From NCBI GenBank assembly GCA_035079385.1, contig JAVHKY010000045.1:124001-188000 (forward strand): a DNA stretch of 64,000 bases, written 5' to 3'. The position numbers and the translations under genes are program-made. A model generated the notes under the pieces. It did not search any database. It saw nothing but the letters and a program-made list of their open reading frames with translations, and was not told the DNA's origin. The DNA comes from Aspidiotus rigidus (lineage: Eukaryota > Arthropoda > Insecta > Hemiptera > Diaspididae). Within the stretch, counting starts at the first letter, position 1. Every line of letters begins with the position of its first letter. This document shows positions 24,509 to 38,367 of the stretch, piece after piece.

Positions 24509-26233
24509 CGACTAAAAATTGTACCCAATAGTCCTATCCTAACCGAAATTTAACGCAGATTACGAATTTCATATCCTTTCGGCTGAAAAACTTGACCACA
24601 AATCACAATTTCGAAAATTCGAAATTATTGCTCTCTGTGAAAACTGAATTTTCACCAGAAAAAAATCTCCGGCGACTAAAAATTGTACCCAATAGTCCTA
24701 TCCTAACCGAAATTTAACGCAGATTACGAATTTCATATCCTTTCGGCTGAAAAACTTGACCACGAATCACAATTTCGAAAGTTCGAAATTATTGCCCTCT
24801 GTGAAAACGGAATTTTCACCAGAAAAAAATCTCCGGCGACTAAAAATTGTACCCAATAGTCCTATCCTAACCGAAATTTAACGCAGATTACGAATTTCAT
24901 ATCCTTTTGGCTGACAAACTTGACCACAAATCACAATTTCGAAAACTTGAAATTATTGCCCTCTGTGAAAACTGAATTTTCACCAGAAAAAAATCTCCGG
25001 CGACTAAAAATTGTACCCAATAGTCCTATCCTAACCGAAATTTAACGCAGATTACGAATTTCATATCCTTTCGGCTGAAAACCTTGACCACAAATCACAA
25101 TTTCGAAAATTCGAAAATATTGCCCTCTGTGAAAACTGAATTTTCACCAGAAAAATATCTCGGGCGACTCAAAATTGTACCCAGTAGTCCTATCCTATTC
25201 GAAATTTAACGCAGATTACGAATTTCATATCCTTTTGGCTGAAAAACTTGACCACGAATCACAATTTCGAAAATTCGAAATTATTGCCCTCTGTGAAAAC
25301 TGAATTTTCACCAGAAAAAAATCTCCGGCGACTAAAAATTGTACCCAATAGTCCTATCCTAACCGAAATTTAACGCAGATTACGAATTTCATATTTTTTT
25401 GGCTGAAAACCTTGACCACAAATCACAATTCCGAAAATTCGAAATTATTGCCCTCTGTGAAAACGGAATTTTCACCAGAAAAAAATCTCCGGCGACTAAA
25501 AATTGTACCCAATAGTCCTATCCTAACCGAAATTTAACGCAGATTACGAATTTCATATCCTTTCGGCTGAAAAACTTGACCACAAATCACAATTTCGAAA
25601 ATTCGAAATTATTGCCCTCTGTGAAAACTGAATTTTCACCAGAAAAAAATCTCCGGCGACTAAAAATTGTACCCAATAGTCCTATCCTAACCGAAATTTA
25701 ACGCAGATTACGAATTTCATATCCTTTCGGCTGAAAAACTTGACCACAAATCACAATTTCGAAAATTCGAAATTATTGCCCTCTGTGAAAACTGAATTTT
25801 CACCAGAAAAAAATCTCCGGCGACTAACAATTGTACCCAATAGTCCTATCCTAACCGAAATTTAACGCAGATTACGAATTTCATATCCTTTCGGCTGAAA
25901 AACTTAACCACAAATCACAATTTCGAAAATTCGAAATTGTTGCCCTCTGTGAAAACTGAATTTTCACCAGAAAAAAATCTCCGGCGACTAAAAATTGTAC
26001 CCAATAGTCCTATCCTAACCGAAATTTAACGCAGATTACGAATTTCATATCCTTTCGGCTGAAAAACTTGACCACAAATCACAATTTCGAAAATTCGAAA
26101 TTATTGCCCTCTGTGAAAACTGAATTTTCACCAGAAAAAAATCTCCGGCGACTAAAAATTGTACCCAATAGTCCTATCCTAACCGAAATTTAACGCAGAT
26201 TACGAATTTCATATCCTTTCGGCTGAAAAACTT
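24509..26233. repeat. Duplicated 1.7-kb B segment, copy 1 (9.7-kb offset)
   Basis: It matches 34,186-35,910 over 1,725 bp at an offset of 9,677 bp (59 monomers + 1). One mismatch is seen: C at 25,016 versus T at 34,693. The private variant ACCCAGTAG of the CTCGGGCG unit is shared (25,184 and 34,861), which supports direct copying rather than independent assembly of the same classes. Confidence 0.85.
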
Positions 26234-27761
26234 AACCACAAATCACAATTTCGAAAATTCGAAATTGTTGCCCTCTGTGAAAACTGAATTTTCACCAGAA
26301 AAAAATCTCCGGCGACTAAAAATTGTACCCAATAGTCCTATCCTAACCGAAATTTAACGCAGATTACGAATTTCATATCCTTTCGGCTGAAAAACTTGAC
26401 CACAAATCACAATTTCGAAAATTCGAAATTATTGCCCTCTGTGAAAACTGAATTTTCACCAGAAAAAAATCTCCGGCGACTAAAAATTGTACCCAATAGT
26501 CCTATCCTAACCGAAATTTAACGCAGATTACGAATTTCATATCCTTTCGGCTGAAAAACTTGACCACAAATCACAATTTCGAAAATTCGAAATTATTGCC
26601 CTCTGTGAAAACTGAATTTTCACCAGAAAAAAATCTCCGGCGACTAAAAATTGTACCCAATAGTCCTATCCTAACCGAAATTTAACGCAGATTACGAATT
26701 TCATATCCTTTCGGCTGAAAAACTTGACCACAAATCACAATTTCGAAAATTCGAAATTATTGCCCTCTGTGAAAACTGAATTTTCACCAGAAAAAAATCT
26801 CCGGCGACTAAAAATTGTACCCAATAGTCCTATCCTAACCGAAATTTAACGCAGATTACGAATTTTATATCCTTTCGGCTGAAAAACTTGACCACAAATC
26901 ACAATTTCGAAAATTCGAAATTATTGCCCTCTGTGAAAACTGAATTTTCACCAGAAAAAAATCTCCGGCGACTAAAAATTGTACCCAATAGTCCTATCCT
27001 AACCGAAATTTAACGCAGATTACGAATTTCATATCCTTTCGGCTGAAAAACTTGACCACAAATCACAATTTCGAAAATTCGAAATTATTGCCCTCTGTGA
27101 AAACTGAATTTTCACCAGAAAAAAATCTCCGACGACTAAAAATTGTACCCAATAGTCCTATCCTAACCGAAATTTAACGCAGATTACGAATTTCATATCC
27201 TTTCGGCTGAAAAACTTGACCACAAATCACAATTTCGAAAATTCGAAATTATTGCCCTCTGTGAAAACTGAATTTTCACCAGAAAAAAATCTCCGGCGAC
27301 TAAAAATTGTACCCAATAGTCCTATCCTAACCGAAATTTAACGCAGATTACGAATTTCATATCCTTTCGGCTGAAAAACTTGACCACGAATCACAATTTC
27401 GAAAGTTCGAAATTATTGCCCTCTGTGAAAACGGAATTTTCACCAGAAAAAAATCTCCGGCGACTAAAAATTGTACCCAATAGTCCTATCCTAACCGAAA
27501 TTTAACGCAGATTACGAATTTCATATCCTTTTGGCTGACAAACTTGACCACAAATCACAATTTCGAAAACTTGAAATTATTGCCCTCTGTGAAAACTGAA
27601 TTTTCACCAGAAAAAAATCTCCGGCGACTAAAAATTGTACCCAATAGTCCTATCCTAACCGAAATTTAACGCAGATTACGAATTTCATATCCTTTCGGCT
27701 GAAAACCTTGACCACAAATCACAATTTCGAAAATTTGAAATTATTGCCCTCTGTGAAAACT

Positions 27762-28710
27762 GAATTTTCACCAGAAAAAAATCTCCGGCGACTAAAAATT
27801 GTACCCAATAGTCCTATCCTAACCGAAATTTAACGCAGATTACGAATTTCATATCCTTTCGGCTGAAAAACTTGACCACGAATCACAATTGCGAAAGTTC
27901 GAAATTATTGCCCTCTGTGAAAACGGAATTTTCACCAGAAAAAAATCTCCGGCGACTAAAAATTGTAGCCAATAGTACTATCCTAACCGAAATTTAACGC
28001 AGATTACGAATTTCATATTTTTTTGGCTGAAAACCTTGACCACAAATCACAATTCCAAAAATTCGAAATTATTGCCCTCTGTGAAAACTGAATTTTCACC
28101 AGTAAAAAATCTCCGGCGACTAAAAATTGTACCCAATAGTCCTATCCTAACCGAAATTTAACGCAGATTACGAATTTCATATCCTTTCGGCTGAAAAACT
28201 TGACCACAAATCACAATTTCGAAAATTCGAAATTATTGCCCTCTGTGAAAACTGAATTTTCACCAGAAAAAAATCTCCGACGACTAAAAATTGTACCCAA
28301 TAGTCCTATCCTAACGGAAATTTAACGCAGATTACGAATTTCATATCCTTTCGGCTGAAAAACTTGACCACAAATCACAATTTCGAAAATTCGAAATTAT
28401 TGCCCTCTGTGAAAACTGAATTTTCATCAGAAAAAAATCTCCGGCGACTAAAAATTGTACCCAATAGTCCTATCCTAACCGAAATTTAACGCAGATTACG
28501 AATTTCATATCCTTTCGGCTGAAAAACTTAACCACAAATCACAATTTCGAAAATTCGAAATTGTTGCCCTCTGTGAAAACTGAATTTTCACCAGAAAAAA
28601 ATCTCCGGCGACTAAAAATTGTACCCAATAGTCCTATCCTAACCGAAATTTAACGCAGATTACGAATTTCATATCCTTTCGGCTGAAAAACTTGACCACA
28701 AATCACAATT
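27762..28710. repeat. Duplicated 0.95-kb B segment, copy 1 (12.8-kb offset)
   Basis: It matches 40,556-41,504 over 949 bp at an offset of 12,794 bp (78 monomers + 2). One mismatch is seen: AACGGAAA at 28,316 versus AACCGAAA. The shared rare marks are GTAGCCAATAGTAC and CAGTAAAAAATC. Confidence 0.82.
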
Positions 28711-31212
28711 TCGAAAATTCGAAATTATTGCCCTCTGTGAAAACTGAATTTTCACCAGAAAAAAATCTCCGGCGACTAACAATTGTACCCAATAGTCCTA
28801 TCCTAACCGAAATTTAACGCAGATTACGAATTTCATATCCTTTCGGCTGAAAAACTTAACCACAAATCACAATTTCGAAAATTCGAAATTGTTGCCCTCT
28901 GTGAAAACTGAATTTTCACCAGAAAAAAATCTCCGGCGACTAAAAATTGTACCCAATAGTCCTATCCTAACCGAAATTTAACGCAGATTACGAATTTCAT
29001 ATCCTTTCGGCTGAAAAACTTGACCACAAATCACAATTTCGAAAATTCGAAATTATTGCCCTCTGTGAAAACTGAATTTTCACCAGAAAAAAATCTCCGG
29101 CGACTAAAAATTGTACCCAATAGTCCTATCCTAACCGAAATTTAACGCAGATTACGAATTTCATATCCTTTCGGCTGAAAAACTTGACCACAAATCACAA
29201 TTTCGAAAATTCGAAATTATTGCCCTCTGTGAAAACTGAATTTTCACCAGAAAAAAATCTCCGGCGACTAAAAATTGTACCCAATAGTCCTATCCTAACC
29301 GAAATTTAACGCAGATTACGAATTTCATATCCTTTCGGCTGAAAAACTTGACCACAAATCACAATTTCGAAAATTCGAAATTATTGCCCTCTGTGAAAAC
29401 TGAATTGCCACCAGAAAAAAATCTCCGGCGACTAAAAATTGTACCCAATAGTCCTATCCTAACCGAAATTTAACGCAGATTACGAATTTCATATCCTTTC
29501 GGCTGAAAAACTTGACCACAAATCACAATTTCGAAAATTCGAAATTATTGCCCTCTGTGAAAACTGAATTGCCACCAGAAAAAAATCTCCGGCGACTAAA
29601 AATTGTACCCAATAGTCCTATCCTAACCGAAATTTAACGCAGATTACGAATTTCATATCCTTTCGGCTGAAAAACTTGACCACAAATCACAATTTCGAAA
29701 ATTCGAAATTATTGCCCTCTGTGAAAACTGAATTTTCACCAGAAAAAAATCTCCGGCGACTAAAAATTGTACCCAATAGTCCTATCCTAACCGAAATTTA
29801 ACGCAGATTACGAATTTCATATCCTTTCGGCTGAAAAACTTGACCACAAATCACAATTTCGAAAATTCGAAATTATTGCCCTCTGTGAAAACTGAATTGC
29901 CACCAGAAAAAAATCTCCGGCGACTAAAAATTGTACCCAATAGTCCTATCCTAACCGAAATTTAACGCAGATTACGAATTTCATATCCTTTCGGCTGAAA
30001 AACTTGACCACAAATCACAATTTCGAAAATTCGAAATTATTGCCCTCTGTGAAAACTGAATTTTCACCAGAAAAAAATCTCCGGCGACTAAAAATTGTAC
30101 CCAATAGTCCTATCCTAACCGAAATTCAACGCAGATTACGAATTTCATATCCTTTCGGCTGAAAAACTTGACCACAAATCACAATTTCGAAAATTCGAAA
30201 TTATTGCCCTCTGTGAAAACTGAATTTTCACCAGAAAAAAATCTCCGGCGACTAAAAATTGTACCCAATAGTCCTATCCTAACCGAAATTAAACGCAGAT
30301 TACGAATTTCATATCCTTTCGGCTGAAAAACTTGACCACAAATCACAATTTCGAAAATTCGAAATTATTGCCCTCTGTGAAAACTGAATTTTCACCAGAA
30401 AAAAATCTCCGGCGACTAAAAATTGTACCCAATAGTCCTATCCTAACCGAAATTTAACGCAGATTACGAATTTCATATCCTTTCGGCTGAAAAACTTGAC
30501 CACAAATCACAATTTCGAAAATTCGAAATTATTGCCCTCTGTGAAAACTGAATTGCCACCAGAAAAAAATCTCCGGCGACTAAAAATTGTACCCAATAGT
30601 CCTATCCTAACCGAAATTTAACGCAGATTACGAATTTCATATCCTTTCGGCTGAAAAACTTGACCACAAATCACAATTTCGAAAATTCGAAATTATTGCC
30701 CTCTGTGAAAACTGAATTTTCACCAGAAAAAAATCTCCGGCGACTAAAAATTGTACCCAATAGTCCTATCCTAACCGAAATTTAACGCAGATTACGAATT
30801 TCATATCCTTTCGGCTGAAAAACTTGACCACAAATCACAATTTCGAAAATTCGAAATTATTGCCCTCTGTGAAAACTGAATTGCCACCAGAAAAAAATCT
30901 CCGGCGACTAAAAATTGTACCCAATAGTCCTATCCTAACCGAAATTTAACGCAGATTACGAATTTCATATCCTTTCGGCTGAAAAACTTGACCACAAATC
31001 ACAATTTCGAAAATTCGAAATTATTGCCCTCTGTGAAAACTGAATTTTCACCAGAAAAAAATCTCCGGCGACTAAAAATTGTACCCAATAGTCCTATCCT
31101 AACCGAAATTTAACGCAGATTACGAATTTCATATCCTTTCGGCTGAAAAACTTGACCACAAATCACAATTTCGAAAATTCGAAATTATTGCCCTCTGTGA
31201 AAACTGAATTGC

Positions 31213-32216
31213 CACCAGAAAAAAATCTCCGGCGACTAAAAATTGTACCCAATAGTCCTATCCTAACCGAAATTTAACGCAGATTACGAATTTCATATCC
31301 TTTCGGCTGAAAAACTTGACCACAAATCACAATTTCGAAAATTCGAAATTATTGCCCTCTGTGAAAACTGAATTGCCACCAGAAAAAAATCTCCGGCGAC
31401 TAAAAATTGTACCCAATAGTCCTATCCTAACCGAAATTTAACGCAGATTACGAATTTCATATCCTTTCGGCTGAAAAACTTGACCACAAATCACAATTTC
31501 GAAAATTCGAAATTATTGCCCTCTGTGAAAACTGAATTTTCACCAGAAAAAAATCTCCGGGGACTAAAAATTGTACCCAATAGTCCTATCCTAACCGAAA
31601 TTTAACGCAGATTACGAATTTCATATCCTTTCGGCTGAAAAACTTGACCACAAATCACAATTTCGAAAATTCGAAATTATTGCCCTCTGTGAAAACTGAA
31701 TTTTCACCAGAAAAAAATCTCCGGCGACTAAAAATTGTACCCAATAGTCCTATCCTAACCGAAATTTAACGCAGATTACGAATTTTATATCCTTTCGGCT
31801 GAAAAACTTGACCACAAATCACAATTTCGAAAATTCGAAATTATTGCCCTCTGTGAAAACTGAATTTTCACCAGAAAAAAATCTCCAGCGACTAAAAATT
31901 GTACCCAATAGTCCTATCCTAACCGAAATTTAACGCAGATTACGAATTTCATATCCTTTCGGCTGAAAAACTTGACCACAAATCACAATTTCGAAAATTC
32001 GAAATTATTGCCCTCTGTGAAAACTGAATTTTCCACCAGAAAAAAATCTCCGGCGACTAACAATTGTACCCAATAGTCCTATCCTAACCGAAATTTAACG
32101 CAGATTACGAATTTCATATCCTTTCGGCTGAAAAACTTAACCACAAATCACAATTTCGAAAATTCGAAATTGTTGCCCTCTGTGAAAACTGAATTTTCAC
32201 CAGAAAAAAATCTCCG
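31213..32216. repeat. Duplicated 1.0-kb B segment, copy 1 (4.9-kb offset)
   Basis: It reads identical to 36,134-37,137 over 1,004 bp at an offset of 4,921 bp (30 monomers + 1). The shared private marks are CTCCGGGGAC, GAATTTTATATCC, CTCCAGCGAC, GAATTTTCCACCAG and CTAACAATTG, five rare changes in the same order. Confidence 0.87.
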
Positions 32217-33087
32217 GCGACTAAAAATTGTACCCAATAGTCCTATCCTAACCGAAATTTAACGCAGATTACGAATTTCATATCCTTTCGGCTGAAAAAC
32301 TTGACCACAAATCACAATTTCGAAAATTCGAAATTATTGCCCTCTGTGAAAACTGAATTTTCACCAGAAAAAAATCTCCGGCGACTAAAAATTGTACCCA
32401 ATAGTCCTATCCTAACCGAAATTAAACGCAGATTACGAATTTCATATCCTTTCGGCTGAAAAACTTGACCACAAATCACAATTTCGAAAATTCGAAATTA
32501 TTGCCCTCTGTGAAAACTGAATTTTCACCAGAAAAAAATCTCCGGCGACTAAAAATTGTACCCAATAGTCCTATCCTAACCGAAATTTAACGCAGATTAC
32601 GAATTTCATATCCTTTCGGCTGAAAAACTTGACCACAAATCACAATTTCGAAAATTCGAAATTATTGCCCTCTGTGAAAACTGAATTTTCACCAGAAAAA
32701 AATCTCCGGCGACTAAAAATTGTACCCAATAGTCCTATCCTAACCGAAATTTAACGCAGATTACGAATTTCATATCCTTTCGGCTGAAAAACTTGACCAC
32801 AAATCACAATTTCGAAAATTCGAAATTATTGCCCTCTGTGAAAACTGAATTGCCACCAGAAAAAAATCTCCGGCGACTAAAAATTGTACCCAATAGTCCT
32901 ATCCTAACCGAAATTTAACGCAGATTACGAATTTCATATCCTTTCGGCTGAAAAACTTAACCACAAATCACAATTTCGAAAATTCGAAATTGTTGCCCTC
33001 TGTGAAAACTGAATTTTCACCAGAAAAAAATCTCCGGCGACTAAAAATTGTACCCAATAGTCCTATCCTAACCGAAATTTAACGCAG

Positions 33088-35055
33088 ATTACGAATTTCA
33101 TATCCTTTCGGCTGAAAAACTTGACCACAAATCACAATTTCGAAAATTCGAAATTATTGCCCTCTGTGAAAACTGAATTTTCACCAGAAAAAAATCTCCG
33201 ACGACTAAAAATTGTACCCAATAGTCCTATCCTAACCGAAATTTAACGCAGATTACGAATTTCATATCCTTTCGGCTGAAAAACTTGACCACAAATCACA
33301 ATTTCGAAAATTCGAAATTATTGCTCTCTGTGAAAACTGAATTTTCACCAGAAAAAAATCTCCGGCGACTAAAAATTGTACCCAATAGTCCTATCCTAAC
33401 CGAAATTTAACGCAGATTACGAATTTCATATCCTTTCGGCTGAAAAACTTGACCACGAATCACAATTTCGAAAGTTCGAAATTATTGCCCTCTGTGAAAA
33501 CGGAATTTTCACCAGAAAAAAATCTCCGGCGACTAAAAATTGTACCCAATAGTCCTATCCTAACCGAAATTTAACGCAGATTACGAATTTCATATCCTTT
33601 TGGCTGACAAACTTGACCACAAATCACAATTTCGAAAACTTGAAATTATTGCCCTCTGTGAAAACTGAATTTTCACCAGAAAAAAATCTCCGGCGACTAA
33701 AAATTGTACCCAATAGTCCTATCCTAACCGAAATTTAACGCAGATTACGAATTTCATATCCTTTCGGCTGAAAACCTTGACCACAAATCACAATTTCGAA
33801 AATTCGAAAATATTGCCCTCTGTGAAAACTGAATTTTCACCAGAAAAATATCTCGGGCGACTCAAAATTGTACCCAATAGTCCTATCCTATTCGAAATTT
33901 AACGCAGATTACGAATTTCATATCCTTTTGGCTGAAAAACTTGACCACGAATCACAATTTCGAAAATTCGAAATTATTGCCCTCTGTGAAAACTGAATTT
34001 TCACCAGAAAAAAATCTCCGGCGACTAAAAATTGTACCCAATAGTCCTATCCTAACCGAAATTTAACGCAGATTACGAATTTCATATCCTTTCGGCTGAA
34101 AAACTTGACCACAAATCACAATTTCGAAAATTCGAAATTATTGCCCTCTGTGAAAACTGAATTTTCACCAGAAAAAAATCTCCGACGACTAAAAATTGTA
34201 CCCAATAGTCCTATCCTAACCGAAATTTAACGCAGATTACGAATTTCATATCCTTTCGGCTGAAAAACTTGACCACAAATCACAATTTCGAAAATTCGAA
34301 ATTATTGCTCTCTGTGAAAACTGAATTTTCACCAGAAAAAAATCTCCGGCGACTAAAAATTGTACCCAATAGTCCTATCCTAACCGAAATTTAACGCAGA
34401 TTACGAATTTCATATCCTTTCGGCTGAAAAACTTGACCACGAATCACAATTTCGAAAGTTCGAAATTATTGCCCTCTGTGAAAACGGAATTTTCACCAGA
34501 AAAAAATCTCCGGCGACTAAAAATTGTACCCAATAGTCCTATCCTAACCGAAATTTAACGCAGATTACGAATTTCATATCCTTTTGGCTGACAAACTTGA
34601 CCACAAATCACAATTTCGAAAACTTGAAATTATTGCCCTCTGTGAAAACTGAATTTTCACCAGAAAAAAATCTCCGGCGACTAAAAATTGTATCCAATAG
34701 TCCTATCCTAACCGAAATTTAACGCAGATTACGAATTTCATATCCTTTCGGCTGAAAACCTTGACCACAAATCACAATTTCGAAAATTCGAAAATATTGC
34801 CCTCTGTGAAAACTGAATTTTCACCAGAAAAATATCTCGGGCGACTCAAAATTGTACCCAGTAGTCCTATCCTATTCGAAATTTAACGCAGATTACGAAT
34901 TTCATATCCTTTTGGCTGAAAAACTTGACCACGAATCACAATTTCGAAAATTCGAAATTATTGCCCTCTGTGAAAACTGAATTTTCACCAGAAAAAAATC
35001 TCCGGCGACTAAAAATTGTACCCAATAGTCCTATCCTAACCGAAATTTAACGCAG
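33088..35055. repeat. Hexameric HOR in B1b (984 bp x 2, tandem)
   Basis: Units 33,088-34,071 and 34,072-35,055 each contain, in order, a TCCGACGAC monomer, a GCTCTCTG monomer, a GAAAGTTCG/AAAACGG monomer, a GACAAAC/AAAACTTG monomer, a CTCGGGCG monomer and a CACGAATC monomer. Two differences are seen (34,693 TATCC and 34,861 ACCCAGTAG). The length is exactly 6 x 164. Confidence 0.9.
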
Positions 35056-35910
35056 ATTACGAATTTCATATTTTTTTGGCTGAAAACCTTGACCACAAAT
35101 CACAATTCCGAAAATTCGAAATTATTGCCCTCTGTGAAAACGGAATTTTCACCAGAAAAAAATCTCCGGCGACTAAAAATTGTACCCAATAGTCCTATCC
35201 TAACCGAAATTTAACGCAGATTACGAATTTCATATCCTTTCGGCTGAAAAACTTGACCACAAATCACAATTTCGAAAATTCGAAATTATTGCCCTCTGTG
35301 AAAACTGAATTTTCACCAGAAAAAAATCTCCGGCGACTAAAAATTGTACCCAATAGTCCTATCCTAACCGAAATTTAACGCAGATTACGAATTTCATATC
35401 CTTTCGGCTGAAAAACTTGACCACAAATCACAATTTCGAAAATTCGAAATTATTGCCCTCTGTGAAAACTGAATTTTCACCAGAAAAAAATCTCCGGCGA
35501 CTAACAATTGTACCCAATAGTCCTATCCTAACCGAAATTTAACGCAGATTACGAATTTCATATCCTTTCGGCTGAAAAACTTAACCACAAATCACAATTT
35601 CGAAAATTCGAAATTGTTGCCCTCTGTGAAAACTGAATTTTCACCAGAAAAAAATCTCCGGCGACTAAAAATTGTACCCAATAGTCCTATCCTAACCGAA
35701 ATTTAACGCAGATTACGAATTTCATATCCTTTCGGCTGAAAAACTTGACCACAAATCACAATTTCGAAAATTCGAAATTATTGCCCTCTGTGAAAACTGA
35801 ATTTTCACCAGAAAAAAATCTCCGGCGACTAAAAATTGTACCCAATAGTCCTATCCTAACCGAAATTTAACGCAGATTACGAATTTCATATCCTTTCGGC
35901 TGAAAAACTT
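34186..35910. repeat. Duplicated 1.7-kb B segment, copy 2
   Basis: Partner of 24,509-26,233, with one mismatch (TATCCAATAG here). It overlaps the second copy of the 984-bp hexamer, so copying events are nested. Confidence 0.85.
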
Positions 35911-36133
35911 GACCACAAATCACAATTTCGAAAATTCGAAATTATTGCCCTCTGTGAAAACTGAATTTTCACCAGAAAAAAATCTCCGGCGACTAAAAAT
36001 TGTACCCAATAGTCCTATCCTAACCGAAATTTAACGCAGATTACGAATTTCATATCCTTTCGGCTGAAAAACTTAACCACAAATCACAATTTCGAAAATT
36101 CGAAATTGTTGCCCTCTGTGAAAACTGAATTTT

Positions 36134-37137
36134 CACCAGAAAAAAATCTCCGGCGACTAAAAATTGTACCCAATAGTCCTATCCTAACCGAAATTTAACG
36201 CAGATTACGAATTTCATATCCTTTCGGCTGAAAAACTTGACCACAAATCACAATTTCGAAAATTCGAAATTATTGCCCTCTGTGAAAACTGAATTGCCAC
36301 CAGAAAAAAATCTCCGGCGACTAAAAATTGTACCCAATAGTCCTATCCTAACCGAAATTTAACGCAGATTACGAATTTCATATCCTTTCGGCTGAAAAAC
36401 TTGACCACAAATCACAATTTCGAAAATTCGAAATTATTGCCCTCTGTGAAAACTGAATTTTCACCAGAAAAAAATCTCCGGGGACTAAAAATTGTACCCA
36501 ATAGTCCTATCCTAACCGAAATTTAACGCAGATTACGAATTTCATATCCTTTCGGCTGAAAAACTTGACCACAAATCACAATTTCGAAAATTCGAAATTA
36601 TTGCCCTCTGTGAAAACTGAATTTTCACCAGAAAAAAATCTCCGGCGACTAAAAATTGTACCCAATAGTCCTATCCTAACCGAAATTTAACGCAGATTAC
36701 GAATTTTATATCCTTTCGGCTGAAAAACTTGACCACAAATCACAATTTCGAAAATTCGAAATTATTGCCCTCTGTGAAAACTGAATTTTCACCAGAAAAA
36801 AATCTCCAGCGACTAAAAATTGTACCCAATAGTCCTATCCTAACCGAAATTTAACGCAGATTACGAATTTCATATCCTTTCGGCTGAAAAACTTGACCAC
36901 AAATCACAATTTCGAAAATTCGAAATTATTGCCCTCTGTGAAAACTGAATTTTCCACCAGAAAAAAATCTCCGGCGACTAACAATTGTACCCAATAGTCC
37001 TATCCTAACCGAAATTTAACGCAGATTACGAATTTCATATCCTTTCGGCTGAAAAACTTAACCACAAATCACAATTTCGAAAATTCGAAATTGTTGCCCT
37101 CTGTGAAAACTGAATTTTCACCAGAAAAAAATCTCCG
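36134..37137. repeat. Duplicated 1.0-kb B segment, copy 2
   Basis: Partner of 31,213-32,216, with no difference seen inside. The next base on the right differs (TCCGACGAC here, TCCGGCGAC there). Confidence 0.87.
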
Positions 37138-37181
37138 ACGACTAAAAATTGTACCCAATAGTCCTATCCTAACCGAAATTT

Positions 37182-38367
37182 AACGCAGATTACGAATTTC
37201 ATATCCTTTCGGCTGAAAAACTTGACCACAAATCACAATTTCGAAAATTCGAAATTATTGCCCTCTGTGAAAACTGAATTTTCACCAGAAAAAAATCTCC
37301 GGCGACTAAAAATTGTACCCAATAGTCCTATCCTAACCGAAATTTAACGCAGATTACGAATTTCATATCCTTTCGGCTGAAAAACTTGACCACAAATCAC
37401 AATTTCGAAAATTCGAAATTATTGCCCTCTGTGAAAACTGAATTTTCACCAGAAAAAAATCTCCGGCGACTAAAAATTGTACCCAATAGTCCTATCCTAA
37501 CCGAAATTTAACGCAGATTACGAATTTCATATCCTTTCGGCTGAAAAACTTGACCACAAATCACAATTTCGAAAATTCGAAATTATTGCCCTCTGTGAAA
37601 ACTGAATTGCCACCAGAAAAAAATCTCCGGCGACTAAAAATTGTACCCAATAGTCCTATCCTAACCGAAATTTAACGCAGATTACGAATTTCATATCCTT
37701 TCGGCTGAAAAACTTGACCACGAATCACAATTCCGAAAAATCGAAATTATTGCCCTGTAGGAAAACTGAATTTTCATCAGAAAAAAATCTCCGGCGACTA
37801 AAAATTGTACCCAATAGTACTATCCTAACCGAAATTTAACGCAGATTACGAATTTCATATTTTTTTGGCTGAAAACCTTGACCACAAATCACAATTCCAA
37901 AAATTCGAAATTATTGCCCTCTGTGAAAACTGAATTTTCACCAGTAAAAAATCTCCGGCGACTAAAAATTGTACCCAATAGTCCTATCCTAACCGAAATT
38001 TAACGCAGATTACGAATTTCATATCCTTTCGGCTGAAAAACTTGACCACAAATCACAATTTCGAAAATTCGAAATTATTGCCCTCTGTGAAAACTGAATT
38101 TTCACCAGAAAAAAATCTCCGACGACTAAAAATTGTACCCAATAGTCCTATCCTAACCGAAATTTAACGCAGATTACGAATTTCATATCCTTTCGGCTGA
38201 AAAACTTGACCACAAATCACAATTTCGAAAATTCGAAATTATTGCTCTCTGTGAAAACTGAATTTTCACCAGAAAAAAATCTCCGGCGACTAAAAATTGT
38301 ACCCAATAGTCCTATCCTAACCGAAATTTAACGCAGATTACGAATTTCATATCCTTTCGGCTGAAAA
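37182..38367. repeat. Duplicated 1.2-kb B segment, copy 2
   Basis: Partner of 22,584-23,769, same orientation, no difference seen. Identity ends on the left where copy 1 has AATTAAACG, and on the right where copy 1 enters a GAAAACCTTG unit while this copy enters GAAAAACTTG. Confidence 0.85.
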
